Assembly: GCF_014199215.1 (NCBI RefSeq)
Contig: NZ_JACIJC010000001.1
Coordinates: 560,001-624,000 of the forward strand
Source: Sphingobium boeckii
GTDB lineage: Bacteria; Pseudomonadota; Alphaproteobacteria; Sphingomonadales; Sphingomonadaceae
DNA: 64,000 nucleotides
Reading direction: 5' to 3'
The notes beneath the pieces are model-generated. The model ran no database searches, was not told the DNA's origin, and was given only the letters and a program-made list of their open reading frames with translations. This document shows positions 19,201-28,687 of this stretch, piece by piece. The number at the start of each line of letters is the position of its first letter. Positions within the stretch are counted from its first letter, which is position 1. The position numbers were made by a program, and so were the translations under genes.

Positions 19201-20213
19201 GCCGCCTCGGTCATCGCGAAGATGCCCTGCGCATTGCCGCTGTCGAACGTCAGATCGAGCTTGCCCGTGGCGGGGTCACGCGCGCGGGTAATGAATTCAT
19301 AGAAAGAGCCGGGCACCCTCCTGGTGATGTCCGGTCCGCCCGGCACCCCAAAGGCACGTTCGACCGGATCGGCGCGGAACGCGGTTTGGCGCACGCCGCC
19401 ATTGGCGGAGACCTCAATCTTGTCCTTGATCGGGCGACCGATCCGGCGCTGCGCCTCGGCGACGGCATCCACATTGGCCACGCGGTCGGTGGCGTGGTTG
19501 AACGCATTGCCTTCGGTGGCGATCCAGGCGGCTTCGGGGGATTCGGCGAGCAGCAGATCATAATCGGTCAGCATCGGCCGTTCGTGGTGACGGGCGAATG
19601 CGCCGGCGAGCACGGGCAACAGGGAGCACGCCCGATCGCGCGCGATACGGCGATCATCCATCAGCGCCGCCAGCGCGACCTTTGCCTGCCCGTTGATCGG
19701 ATCCGCCGCAGTGCCGAACACCCGCGTCGCCGCTTGCTGGAAGGCCGGGGAGAAGCGATCCACATGAAGCTCGCTCACGAAGAACTGCGGGATCGCCTCG
19801 GGCAGATCGCGATGCGCATAGGCATAACCCGTCATCTTCAGCGCCGGCAAGGGATAGACCCCGTTCACGGCATAGCCGAGCGGGGCGAGCAGCCGGTCAA
19901 AACGGCCATGGCCATCCTGCGCCTGGCCATTGCCGAACGCGATTGTGCGCAGTGCGCCGTGATCGAACAGGATGCGCGATCCGGCCGCGTGCCGATCTTC
20001 CACATAGGATGCGCCGGTGGGAACGCGACGCAGCAGATCATCCACCAGCAGCAGATTGAGCGCGATTGCAATCTCTGCGCGTGATGGCGCGTTAGCGGCG
20101 AGCGCGCTGCGCTCGATCGGCGTCGCGATGCGCGCGATCAGCCAATCCGCGCGCTTCTGGCCCAGAACGCCAGCAACCAGTGACGCCGCGTCGCAGGAAT
20201 GAGGAACCGTCAT
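19197..20213 (-). CDS. hglS: HglS / DUF1338 2-oxoadipate dioxygenase/decarboxylase
   Basis: 338 residues from the ATG at 20213, which has GAAGGGA 8 bases upstream; an open frame to 20270 is less likely. DUF1338 enzymes use Fe(II) to convert 2-oxoadipate to D-2-hydroxyglutarate and CO2 in lysine breakdown (HglS of Pseudomonas putida; YdcJ). The expected iron ligands can be placed: His85 with the substrate arginine Arg89 in FDHGALRT, His240 in FNHATDRV and Glu306 in GSFYEF. Spacing between these residues is close to that of P. putida HglS, although this protein is over 100 residues shorter. First gene of the operon, divergent from a LysR gene. Confidence 0.85.
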   Translation of the reverse strand: MTVPHSCDAASLVAGVLGQKRADWLIARIATPIERSALAANAPSRAEIAIALNLLLVDDLLRRVPTGASYVEDRHAAGSRILFDHGALRTIAFGNGQAQDGHGRFDRLLAPLGYAVNGVYPLPALKMTGYAYAHRDLPEAIPQFFVSELHVDRFSPAFQQAATRVFGTAADPINGQAKVALAALMDDRRIARDRACSLLPVLAGAFARHHERPMLTDYDLLLAESPEAAWIATEGNAFNHATDRVANVDAVAEAQRRIGRPIKDKIEVSANGGVRQTAFRADPVERAFGVPGGPDITRRVPGSFYEFITRARDPATGKLDLTFDSGNAQGIFAMTEAA

Positions 20214-20297
20214 ATGTAATTCCCTTCGGCGCTGCATTTGCGTCGAATTAATGTATATGACAAACGACAAGCCTTCATCGATTCATGAGGAATGAGA
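20214..20297. promoter_or_regulatory. Divergent promoter region of hglS operon and lysR
   Basis: About 80 bases between the two starts, notably AT-rich (AATTAATGTATATGACAAA around 20251-20269) for this genome. GTCG and CGAC flank this AT core symmetrically with 19 bases between them, which would suit a LysR dimer site, but no clear T-N11-A dyad can be singled out. Confidence 0.45.
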
Positions 20298-21239
20298 ATG
20301 AATGATGCGGCCCGCAAATTGCTGCCGCCGCCCATGGCGCTGCAAAGCCTGGCGGCGGCGATCCGCCTCGGCAGCTTCTCTGCGGCCGGCGCTGAGGTGG
20401 GGCTGACGCAAAGCGCGGTCAGTCGCCAGATCGCCTTGCTTGAGGATTGGCTGCAGCGTCCGCTATTCGAGCGGACCGGACGGCGCGTCGAGCCGACCGC
20501 GGAGGGCCGCGCTTATGCCGCCGCGATCATGCCCGCGCTCGAGGTGATCCGTCGCGCCACCGCACAGGCCATCGCGCACCGCACCGGGCGGGAGTTCACG
20601 ATCGCGACGCTGCCCAGCTTCGGGATGCGCTGGCTCGCGCCCCGCCTGCCGCGACTGACCGAGCGTTATCCCGATCTCACCGTAAATTTCGTCGCGCGCT
20701 CGATCCCGTTTCCGCTGGCCGCTGAGGGGTTCGACGCGGCGATCCATTTCGGTCAGCCGGATTGGCCCGATGTGGCGCATGATCTGCTGTTCCGCGAACA
20801 GGCGATCCCGGTTTGCGCGCCATCGATGCTGGCCGCGCATCCCGTGAATGCGCCCCGCGATCTGCTCGATTGGCCGCTGCTGGCGCAAAGCTCGCGCACG
20901 GATGCCTGGGCGAAATGGTTTGCCAATGCCGGCCTCGCCGCGCCGCGGCGCGCGCCGGCCGGTCATTTCGAACATTTCCTGATGCTGGCCCAGGCTGCTG
21001 CAGCGGGGGCGGGGGCCGCGCTGATTCCCAGTTTTCTGATCGGCCCCGAGCTGGCGGCGGGGAGCCTGGTCTGCCCGATCGACCGCGCGCTATCGGGCGA
21101 GGAGGCCTATTATCTGGTCTATCCCCATGATCGGCTGGGCAATCCGCACTTTCGCTATCTGCGCGATCGCATCCTTGAGGAAGCACATGACGGGATGGCG
21201 GACGGATCGGGTAACGCTGGCAATGCCGTGAACCGGTGA
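20298..21239 (+). CDS. LysR-family transcriptional regulator (GcvA-like)
   Basis: 313 residues. The N-terminal winged helix-turn-helix reads AAAIRLGSFSAAGAEVGLTQSAVSRQIALLE (residues about 18-48), with a periplasmic-binding-protein-like effector domain after it (TLPSFGMRWLAPRLPRL, FDAAIHFG, AAGAGAALIPSF), as in the GcvA subgroup. It probably controls the divergent hglS operon in response to a pathway acid, by analogy with other divergent LysR genes. ATG 20298 has AGGA 7 bases upstream; ATG 20292 two codons earlier is possible. Confidence 0.9.
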   Translation: MNDAARKLLPPPMALQSLAAAIRLGSFSAAGAEVGLTQSAVSRQIALLEDWLQRPLFERTGRRVEPTAEGRAYAAAIMPALEVIRRATAQAIAHRTGREFTIATLPSFGMRWLAPRLPRLTERYPDLTVNFVARSIPFPLAAEGFDAAIHFGQPDWPDVAHDLLFREQAIPVCAPSMLAAHPVNAPRDLLDWPLLAQSSRTDAWAKWFANAGLAAPRRAPAGHFEHFLMLAQAAAAGAGAALIPSFLIGPELAAGSLVCPIDRALSGEEAYYLVYPHDRLGNPHFRYLRDRILEEAHDGMADGSGNAGNAVNR

Positions 21240-21282
21240 TAATCCGCACGGCACGAATTCGCGGTTGAAGTGTTGAGATGGC

Positions 21283-24228
21283 ATGAGCGATATTTTGGGC
21301 GAGGCATTTCCGGGGACAAGCGCGATGAGCGCGGCGATGCGGGAGAAGGATTGGGCGGCAACGCCCTTGGGCGCCCCCGAACATTGGCCGGATACCCTCA
21401 AAATCCCGCTGCGGATGATGCTCACCTCGCGTTTTGAGATGTGGCTGGGTTGGGGAGCGGATCTCGCCTTCTTCTACAATGATGCCTACGCGCCCACGCT
21501 GGGTGGCAAACATCCCGATGCGCTGGGCCGGCCGGTCGCCGACGTCTGGAAAGAAATCTACGCGGACGTCAAAGGCCGGTTCGACGCGGTGATGCACGAA
21601 GGCGTATCGACATGGGATGAGGCGCTGCTGCTGTTTCTGGAGCGCAACGGCTATGTGGAGGAGACCTACCACACATTCTCCTACAGTCCGCTAAAGGGTG
21701 CTGCCGGTGAGAATGCAGGGCTGATCTGTGTCGTCAGCGAGGAAACCGAACGTGTCATCAGCGAAAGACGGCTGAAGCTGTTGAGTGAATTGTCGACCGC
21801 CCTGTTGCCGGCGCGCACACGCGAAGCCGTGATGACCGCCCTCGGCACCGCTTTGCGGCATAATGACCGGGATTTTCCTTTCGGCATGGTGCGGCTGTTC
21901 GACGATGCTGATTTCCAGGCGTCGCCGCCGATCGGGGATGGCCAGGATGTCACGGGTTACGCCTGGCCACTTGATCGGGCGCGTGCCGAAAAGGCGGGGT
22001 TCGTCATTGCACTGGAAGGCCTTTCTGCCGAGCCGCTGCCCAAAGGCGCGTGGGATGTTGCGCCGCGCGAAGCGCTGGTCGTCCCGATCATCAAGACCGG
22101 GCAGGATATGCCGGCCGGTGCGCTTGTGCTGGGCATCAATCCCTATCGCCGCATGGACCAGGCCACATTGGATTTCGCCCAGCTTATCGCCGGGCAGGTC
22201 GCGGGCGCGCTGGCCACGGCGGACGCGCTGCGCAGCGAAGCCGCGGAGATGGAAAGACTGCGCGATCTTTTCGCGCAATCCCCCTCGTTCATCGCCGTTT
22301 TGAAGGGGCCGGACCATCGGTTTGAGTTCGTCAATCCCAGCTATCTCCAGTTGATCGCGCATCGCGATGTGATCGGGCTGAATGTAAGGGAAGGATTGCC
22401 CGAGCTTGAGGGGCAGGGTTTTTACGAGCTGCTCGATTCGGCCTATGAAACGGGCGAGTCTTTCGTCGGCCAGTCCATGCCGATCACCATTCAGCGTACC
22501 CCGGACGATGAACCAGCGCTGCGGTTGCTGGATTTCGTCTATCAGCCCATGCGCGACGGCGATGGCAATGTCATCGGGATGCTTGTCGAAGGGATAGACG
22601 TCACTTCGGCGCATGATGCGGTGGCGGCGCTGCGCGAAAGCGAGGCGCAATTCAGGACGCTGGCCGAGGCGATGGCCAATCACGTCTGGACCGCGCGGCC
22701 GGATGGCCAGTTGGACTGGTTCAACGGGCGCACGCTTCGTTATAGCGGCCTCGATATGAATGCGCTGAGCGGCCCGGGCTGGATGAGGATCGTCCATCCC
22801 GATGATCGGGATATCGCGCAGGAAAAATGGACCGACTCGATCCAGACTGGGCAGGATTATGAAGCCGAATTCCGGATCAGGAATGCCGAAGGCGTCTATC
22901 GCTGGCATATTGCGCGCGCGGTCGCGCTGAAGCGGGACGAAGGGGCGATCAGCCACTGGATCGGCACCAATACCGATATCGATGATCAGAAATCGTCGGC
23001 GCAGGCGCTGTCCGAACTGAACGCGACGCTTGAGCAACAGGTGGTCGAGCGCACGGACCGTTTGATGCAGGCCGAAGAGGCGCTGCGGCAAAGCCAGAAG
23101 ATGGAAGCCGTCGGCCAGCTTACCGGCGGCATCGCACATGATTTCAATAATCTGCTGGCAGGGATCATGGGCAATCTGGAATTGCTCAGCCTGCGCATCT
23201 CGCAAGGGCGGCTGGATGCGATCCCGCGTCATGTGGATAATGCGCAGGAGGCGGCAAAGCGCGCGGCGGCGCTGACGCAGCGCCTGCTGGCCTTCTCCCG
23301 CCGCCAGACGCTCGATCCGCGCCCGGTCAACGTCAACCGTCTGGTAGGTGGGATGGAAGATCTGATTCGGCGCACCGTGGGGCCGGCCATCGAGATCGAA
23401 GTGGTCGGCGCGGGCGGCATATGGCCGACGCTGGTGGATGCCTATCAGCTTGAAAATGCGCTGCTGAACCTGTGTATCAATGCGCGCGACGCAATGCCGG
23501 ATGGCGGGCGGCTGACGATCGAAACCGCGAACAAATGGCTGGATGACCGCTCGGCGCAGGAGCGCGATCTGCCGCCGGGCCAATATCTGTCGCTCTGCGT
23601 GACGGACACCGGCACGGGCATGAGCCGCGACGTGATCGAGCGGGCGTTCGATCCTTTCTTCACGACCAAGCCGCTGGGCGAGGGGACGGGGCTTGGGCTG
23701 TCGATGATCTACGGCTTTGCTCGCCAGTCCGGCGGGCAGGTCCGCATCTATTCCGAGGTGGGAGAGGGTACCACCATGTGCCTCTATCTGCCCCGCCACA
23801 TGGGGGAGATGCCGGAGGTCGAACCCGGTGCTTCCAGTGCGTCCCTTCCGGCCATGGCGCACGGAGAGACAGTGCTGGTGGTGGACGATGAAGCCTCAGT
23901 GCGCGGCCTCGTGACGGAAATATTGAAGGACGCCGGCTATCATGTGCTTGAGGCCGATGACGGGCCTTCCGGGCTTAAATTGCTCCAATCGAACATGCGC
24001 ATCGATCTTTTGATCACCGACGTCGGTTTGCCGGGTGGGATGAACGGTCGTCAAGTAGCGGATGCGGGGCGGCAGTTCCGCCCCGATCTCAAGATCCTGT
24101 TCATCACCGGCTATGCCGAGAATGCTGCCTTGCGCAATGGCCATCTGGGGCATGGCATGGAGGTCGTGACCAAACCCTTTGCGATCGAAACGCTGAGCAA
24201 CAAGATCAGGGATATGATCGACAGATAG
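21283..24228 (+). CDS. Hybrid sensor histidine kinase / response regulator with PAS and GAF-like domains
   Basis: 981 residues, no membrane helix. Order: an N-terminal PAS-like domain ([19 protein letters not shown], about residues 40-150), a GAF-like region (about 160-310), two further PAS domains (about 330-440 and 450-570, the second with the [13 protein letters not shown] and HPDD blocks), a coiled linker, the HisKA box [19 protein letters not shown] with phospho-acceptor His619, an ATPase domain ([26 protein letters not shown]) and a receiver with acceptor Asp913 (ITDVG). This layout is that of cytoplasmic light- or redox-sensing or general stress kinases; no LOV cysteine motif (NCRFLQ) is seen in the PAS domains. 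No separate response regulator is adjacent, so its output partner is unknown. Confidence 0.9.
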   Translation: MSDILGEAFPGTSAMSAAMREKDWAATPLGAPEHWPDTLKIPLRMMLTSRFEMWLGWGADLAFFYNDAYAPTLGGKHPDALGRPVADVWKEIYADVKGRFDAVMHEGVSTWDEALLLFLERNGYVEETYHTFSYSPLKGAAGENAGLICVVSEETERVISERRLKLLSELSTALLPARTREAVMTALGTALRHNDRDFPFGMVRLFDDADFQASPPIGDGQDVTGYAWPLDRARAEKAGFVIALEGLSAEPLPKGAWDVAPREALVVPIIKTGQDMPAGALVLGINPYRRMDQATLDFAQLIAGQVAGALATADALRSEAAEMERLRDLFAQSPSFIAVLKGPDHRFEFVNPSYLQLIAHRDVIGLNVREGLPELEGQGFYELLDSAYETGESFVGQSMPITIQRTPDDEPALRLLDFVYQPMRDGDGNVIGMLVEGIDVTSAHDAVAALRESEAQFRTLAEAMANHVWTARPDGQLDWFNGRTLRYSGLDMNALSGPGWMRIVHPDDRDIAQEKWTDSIQTGQDYEAEFRIRNAEGVYRWHIARAVALKRDEGAISHWIGTNTDIDDQKSSAQALSELNATLEQQVVERTDRLMQAEEALRQSQKMEAVGQLTGGIAHDFNNLLAGIMGNLELLSLRISQGRLDAIPRHVDNAQEAAKRAAALTQRLLAFSRRQTLDPRPVNVNRLVGGMEDLIRRTVGPAIEIEVVGAGGIWPTLVDAYQLENALLNLCINARDAMPDGGRLTIETANKWLDDRSAQERDLPPGQYLSLCVTDTGTGMSRDVIERAFDPFFTTKPLGEGTGLGLSMIYGFARQSGGQVRIYSEVGEGTTMCLYLPRHMGEMPEVEPGASSASLPAMAHGETVLVVDDEASVRGLVTEILKDAGYHVLEADDGPSGLKLLQSNMRIDLLITDVGLPGGMNGRQVADAGRQFRPDLKILFITGYAENAALRNGHLGHGMEVVTKPFAIETLSNKIRDMIDR

Positions 24229-24253
24229 GCAGGGATGCTTAAACGGGGCGGCC

Positions 24254-24484
24254 ATGACAGCCAGCAACCTTCTCGATCTTTTCATCACCACGCTCGCGCG
24301 CAATGTCGGCGGAGATCGACGGCGCTGGCGTGCCGCCGTGGGCGACGTGCGCATCTACAGCATGGCAACCCATCCGCATTGCAACTGGTCCGTCACGCCA
24401 TCCGGCTCCATCGCGGAAATGGCCGCGGTGGAGCGTCTTGCCGACGATCTGCGCGGCCGCCATCCGATCGTGGAGCGCGGCTGA
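24254..24484 (+). CDS. Hypothetical protein, 76 residues
   Basis: A short cytoplasmic protein, MTASNLLDLFITTLARN at the start and ending HPIVERG. It lies 25 bases behind the hybrid kinase on the same strand and converges on kdpE with 7 bases between stops. The middle (WRAAVGDVRIYSMATHPHCNW) looks structured and the frame fills the gap cleanly, which supports it being real. No family is recognised. Cotranscription with the kinase is likely. Confidence 0.6.
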   Translation: MTASNLLDLFITTLARNVGGDRRRWRAAVGDVRIYSMATHPHCNWSVTPSGSIAEMAAVERLADDLRGRHPIVERG

Positions 24485-24491
24485 CTGGCCC

Positions 24492-25175
24492 TCAATGTTC
24501 CGCGAGCATCCGATAGCCCACACCGGGTTCATTGCGGATAAGTGATGGTCTCGCGGGATCGGCTTCGAGTTTGAGCCGGAGCGCGCGGATGGCGACGCGG
24601 AGATATTCCACGTCTTCGAGATGGGCCTTGCCCCACACCGTGCCGAGCAGATGGCTGTGGGTGAGCACCCGCCCCGCGTGACGCGCCAATTCCGCCAGAA
24701 GATCGAACTCCTTGGGCGTAAAGTGCAGCTCGGCACCGGCGCGTCGGACGAGGTGTGCATCCACATCGATCTCGATCTCGCCGATCACGAGGCGACTGCG
24801 CTGGCCGATGGCGGCGCTCTGATGACGCAGGCTCGTGCGGACGCGGGCGAGCAATTCCTCGGTGTCGAACGGCTTTGTGATGTAATCGTCCGCGCCCAGA
24901 TCAAGCGCCGCCACCTTTTCTCCGCTATCATCGCGCGCCGTCAGCACGATGACGGCGAGCCCCAGTGGCTTGATCAGCGGGATCAACTCAAGCCCGTCGC
25001 GATCGGGCAGGCCCAGATCGAGCAGGACGAGATCGGGAAGGCGCTGCGCCTCGATCATCGCGGCTTTGGCATCCCCCGTCTCGATCACCACATAACCCCC
25101 GCGTTCAAGCGCGCGGCAGACCAGGCGACGGATGGCGGGTTCGTCGTCCACCACAAGGATGCGCGGTGCGCTCAT
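24492..25175 (-). CDS. kdpE: KDP operon response regulator KdpE
   Basis: 227 residues. Receiver domain with acidic pocket VVDDE and phospho-acceptor Asp53 in LLDLGLPDRDG, the switch TARD and the lysine in ITKPF, followed by an OmpR-type winged helix (LTPKEFDLLAELARHAGRVLTH region, here FTPKEFDLL and VLTHSHLL). It activates kdp transcription when potassium is low. Its start overlaps the kdpD stop by 4 bases. Sequence features alone fit KdpE and the neighbours settle it. Confidence 0.96.
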   Translation of the reverse strand: MSAPRILVVDDEPAIRRLVCRALERGGYVVIETGDAKAAMIEAQRLPDLVLLDLGLPDRDGLELIPLIKPLGLAVIVLTARDDSGEKVAALDLGADDYITKPFDTEELLARVRTSLRHQSAAIGQRSRLVIGEIEIDVDAHLVRRAGAELHFTPKEFDLLAELARHAGRVLTHSHLLGTVWGKAHLEDVEYLRVAIRALRLKLEADPARPSLIRNEPGVGYRMLAEH

Positions 25176-27832
25176 GCGTCTAAGATCACCAGCGCGGCTT
25201 CGGGGAAGGTGATCGTGAAGCGCGCACCCGGCTTGTCCTCGCGGTTGGCGGCCTCGACGCTCAGACCCAGCGCCTGCGAAAAGCCCTTGACGATGGCAAG
25301 CCCAAGCCCGGTACCGCCGGTGCGGTCCGAACCCTCCAGCCGCGCGAACGTCTCGAACACCTGGCGTTCGCGGCCCGGCGGCAGGCCGGGTCCCTCGTCG
25401 ATCACCGAAAGCGCGATGCCATCGGTCGTCCGTTTCGCCTCCAGCCGCACGACCGAACCCGGCGTGCCGAATTTCGCGGCATTGTCCAGCAGGTTGATCA
25501 ATATGTGATGGAGCAGATTAGGATCGGTGCGCACCAACGGCAGATTGGGCGGCACGCCCAGATGGATCGGGCGACCGGCCAGCGCGAGCTTCACATCATG
25601 GACCGCAGACGCGACCGCATCTGTCAGATCCACCGGCTCCACTTTAGGCGCGAGCGCGCCGGCCTCGATCCGCGTCATATCCACCAGATCATCGAAAAAG
25701 CGGGAGAGGCGGCGGGCTTCGGCGCGGATCGTGGTGACGAGTTCGTAATTGTCGTCATCAGGCTTCAGCGCCTCTGCGGCGGCGGTGACCGCGGTGAGCG
25801 GCGTGCGCAGATCATGGCCGATGGAGGACAGCAGGGTGGAGCGGAGCTGATCGCGTTCGCGCAGGGCGGACACCTGCCGCATCTCCCCCTCCAGCCGCAG
25901 CCTTTCATGCGCGAGCGCGGCTTGGTCTACCAGGCTCATGAACAGCACTGCGCGATCGGCGGGCATGGGATCACGCGCATCGCCCCGCGCCACGCCGAGG
26001 ACCGCGAGCGTGCCAAGCGAGGTGCGCAGCGGCTGGAACTGCCACTCAGAGGCAGTGAGCGTATCCGTGCCGCGCCCTGCGGCCTCCCCGCGCTCAAACA
26101 CCCAGTCGATCGCGGCATTGTCGATCGTGCCTAGTCGATTTTCAGGCGGGAACGCCCCTGCAAGCTGGACGAGGCCGTCAACGCGCGTGAGCAGCACGGT
26201 ATCCACATCGAGCAGGCGGCCGATTTCCGCGCATACCGCGTGCGCGGTCTCGGCCTCGTCCGAAAGCTGACCCAGCGTGCTGGCAAAGCCGGCGATGGCG
26301 GCATTCTCGCGTGCGCTGCGGGCACCGAGCAGCGCCTGTGCGCGAACGCGCCCCGCAAGCTGACTGGTGACGATCGCGACGCCGATCAGGATCAGCATTG
26401 TCAGGATATTGCGCGGATCGGTGATCGTGAAAGTGTGGATCGGCGGCAGGAAGAAGAAATTATACGCCAGGCCCGAGGCCAATCCCGCCACCAGACCCTG
26501 ACGCAGGCCATAGATGGTGCCCGCCGCGATGACTGGCAGCAGATAGAGCAGATCGATCGCCTGAAAGCCGATCCACGGCTCCAGCGCCCGGCCGAGCAGG
26601 GTGACGGCGGCGACCACGCCGATCGTATAGAGATAATCCTGCCACCGGCCCCAGCCCGAAGCGAGATTCGGTCCGCGCTTCTCAGCCCTGCCGCCCTGCC
26701 CCATATCGGGGAGCACATGCACGGCCAGTCCTTCGCTGCCGCGCACGATCCGGTCCACCACCGATCCATGGCGCAGCTCGAACCACCAGCTTCGCTGCGA
26801 TTTGCCGATGACGAGCTGGGTCGCGCGCATGTCGTGCACCTGATCGAGCAGCCCTTCCATCACCGATCGTGCGGGAATGGTCACGATCGTGGCCCCCAGG
26901 CTGGCGGCGAGGCCGAGCGAGGCGGCGAGGCGTTCACGCTCGGGATCGGTAAACCGCGCCTCACGCGGGGTTTCCACATGCAGCGCTGTCCAGGGTGCCT
27001 TCAGCGCATCGGCCAGGCGCTTGGCGGCGCGCACCAGATTGTCCGATCCGGCAAGCTCGCTCACCGCGACCAAGATGCGCTCTCCGGCAGCGAAGGTGCC
27101 CGCCAGTGCGTGCGCCCGCAGATGTTCGAGCATCTGGGTGTCCACAGCCTGCGCCGCGCGGCGCAGCGCCAGTTCGCGCAAGGCGGAGAGATTGGATTTG
27201 GAAAAGAAATGATGCAGCGCGCGGCTGGCTTCTTCGGGCACATAGACTTTGCCGTCCTTCAGCCGCTCGATCAGCTCGTCGGGGGGCAGATCGACGATCT
27301 CTATCTCCGCCTCGTCGATCAGCGCATCAGGCACGGTCTCGCGCACGCGGACATGGGTGAAGCTGGCCACCACATCGTTCAGGCTTTCGAGATGCTGGAT
27401 ATTGACGGTGGAATAGACGTCAATCCCGGCGTCCAGCAATTCCTCAATATCCTGCCAGCGCTTGGGATGGCGACTCTCGGGCGCATTGGTATGAGCGAGT
27501 TCATCCACCAGCACGAGCTGCGGCTTCCGCGCCAGAATGGCGTCCAGGTCCATCTCAGTCAGCGTGCGCCCATGATAAGCGACTTCGCGGCGCGGCACGA
27601 TTTCCAGCGGCGAGACGAGCGCCTCGGTCTCAGCGCGGCCATGCGTCTCGACCACGCCGATCACGACATCCACGCCCGCGCGCAGCCTCTGGGCACCATC
27701 CTCGAGCATCTCATAGGTCTTGCCGACGCCCGGCGAAGCACCGAGAAAGATCTTGAGCGTCCCCCGCGCCTCACGCGCGGCGTGGCGCAGGAGCGCTTCA
27801 GGGGACGGGCGATGGGGTTCGCGACTCTTCAC
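25172..27832 (-). CDS. kdpD: KDP operon sensor histidine kinase KdpD
   Basis: 886 residues from GTG 27832. Domains: KdpD N-terminal domain with Walker A (GASPGVGKTYEM, Lys38) and DELAHTN; a universal-stress-like domain (about 220-340); a DUF4118 region of four membrane helices (about 360-460); a GAF-like part; and a kinase core with SIGHDLRTPLTAV, NLLDNAAKFG and GTGLGLAIVKG. It senses potassium limitation and phosphorylates KdpE. The open frame continues to 27934 but that part is made from a palindromic repeat, so the GTG next to the KSREPHRPSPEALL start is preferred; no good Shine-Dalgarno is seen. A repeat-filled gap of about 230 bases separates it from kdpC. Confidence 0.95.
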   Translation of the reverse strand: MKSREPHRPSPEALLRHAAREARGTLKIFLGASPGVGKTYEMLEDGAQRLRAGVDVVIGVVETHGRAETEALVSPLEIVPRREVAYHGRTLTEMDLDAILARKPQLVLVDELAHTNAPESRHPKRWQDIEELLDAGIDVYSTVNIQHLESLNDVVASFTHVRVRETVPDALIDEAEIEIVDLPPDELIERLKDGKVYVPEEASRALHHFFSKSNLSALRELALRRAAQAVDTQMLEHLRAHALAGTFAAGERILVAVSELAGSDNLVRAAKRLADALKAPWTALHVETPREARFTDPERERLAASLGLAASLGATIVTIPARSVMEGLLDQVHDMRATQLVIGKSQRSWWFELRHGSVVDRIVRGSEGLAVHVLPDMGQGGRAEKRGPNLASGWGRWQDYLYTIGVVAAVTLLGRALEPWIGFQAIDLLYLLPVIAAGTIYGLRQGLVAGLASGLAYNFFFLPPIHTFTITDPRNILTMLILIGVAIVTSQLAGRVRAQALLGARSARENAAIAGFASTLGQLSDEAETAHAVCAEIGRLLDVDTVLLTRVDGLVQLAGAFPPENRLGTIDNAAIDWVFERGEAAGRGTDTLTASEWQFQPLRTSLGTLAVLGVARGDARDPMPADRAVLFMSLVDQAALAHERLRLEGEMRQVSALRERDQLRSTLLSSIGHDLRTPLTAVTAAAEALKPDDDNYELVTTIRAEARRLSRFFDDLVDMTRIEAGALAPKVEPVDLTDAVASAVHDVKLALAGRPIHLGVPPNLPLVRTDPNLLHHILINLLDNAAKFGTPGSVVRLEAKRTTDGIALSVIDEGPGLPPGRERQVFETFARLEGSDRTGGTGLGLAIVKGFSQALGLSVEAANREDKPGARFTITFPEAALVILDA

Positions 27833-27885
27833 CGTGCTGGCGTAGCGGGAATTGAGAGGGTGAGGAATACACGCTGTTCCTCCGT

Positions 27886-27913
27886 CATCATCCCCGCCTG
27901 TGCGGGGATGATG
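27886..27913. repeat. Perfect hairpin, 12-bp stem, between kdpC and kdpD
   Basis: CATCATCCCCGC and GCGGGGATGATG pair perfectly around a 4-base loop. It resembles the core of the longer palindrome between kdpA and kdpB. It can act as a pause, processing or attenuation hairpin ahead of kdpD. Confidence 0.8.
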
Positions 27914-27940
27914 CAGCGGCAATTGGAGCTGCAACCAATT

Positions 27941-28056
27941 CCGTTTGTCCCAAGCAGCCGTCGAGCATCGCCGAAGGGGCGTGTCGAGGGATCAGCATTG
28001 GCTCTGTCTCGACACGGTCTCTCGGCTTCGCTCGATCCCTACTCGACACCAACGGG
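27941..28056. repeat. Imperfect palindromic repeat, CCGTTTGTCCC family
   Basis: It starts with CCGTTTGTCCC, as do the 73-bp elements at 47448 and 63774, and its far end reads CTCGACACCAACGGG. Internally GTGTCGAGGGATC and GATCCCTACTCGACAC can pair. It looks like a diverged member of the same family, lying between kdpC and kdpD. Confidence 0.6.
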
Positions 28057-28066
28057 TAGGGTGAAA

Positions 28067-28645
28067 TCATGGTCGCATACGGTCCAGCGCCCGATTGAGC
28101 ATCAGCACATTGACGCGGGGTTCGCCGATCAGGCCGAGCAGCGGCTGTTCCACTGAAGCCTTGGCCAGCGCCATCACCCGGTCCGCAGGCAGTTCGCGGG
28201 CCTCAGCGATGCGGGGTACCTGAAGAAAGGTCGCCTCGGGGCTGATATGGGGGTCAAGCCCCGAGGCGGAAGTCGTGACGAGGTCGGCGGGAAGATCCCC
28301 GGTCACACCGCTTTCGCGGATCCGAGCGATGTCGGCCTGGGTGCGCTCGATCAGCGCTTTGGCATTGGGCGCGAGGTTCGAGCCCGAGGACGCCGCGGCA
28401 TCATAGCCGTCACCTGTGGCCGAGGGGCGGCCGTGAAAATAGCGGGTGCTCGTGAAACTCTGTCCGATCAGGGCGGACCCCACCACTTTTCCCCGCTCCA
28501 GAATAAGGCTGCCATTGGCCCGAGTCGGAAAGAGCACCTTTCCGATCCCGGTCATCGCCAGCGGATAGGCCAGGCCAAGCAAGAGGGCGAAAGCGATCAG
28601 CAACATCAGGGCCGGGCGCAGCGCGGTTTTCAGGTCTTCGGTCAT
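28067..28645 (-). CDS. kdpC: Potassium-transporting ATPase subunit C
   Basis: 192 residues, one N-terminal membrane helix (LMLLIAFALLLGLAYPLAMTGIG, residues about 13-35) and a soluble domain with the family signatures GSALIGQ, YFHGRPSA and ASGLDPHISPEA. KdpC stabilises the KdpFABC complex and helps ATP binding by KdpB. It lies 42 bases after kdpB. Confidence 0.97.
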   Translation of the reverse strand: MTEDLKTALRPALMLLIAFALLLGLAYPLAMTGIGKVLFPTRANGSLILERGKVVGSALIGQSFTSTRYFHGRPSATGDGYDAAASSGSNLAPNAKALIERTQADIARIRESGVTGDLPADLVTTSASGLDPHISPEATFLQVPRIAEARELPADRVMALAKASVEQPLLGLIGEPRVNVLMLNRALDRMRP

Positions 28646-28687
28646 GATCCATATTTCCTTTATAGAGGGTGCGGGGCGGCCGTGGTC

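Noticed and set aside
21283-24228. Blue-light LOV photoreceptor
   Set aside because: The PAS domains lack the cysteine motif of LOV domains, although the overall kinase layout is similar.
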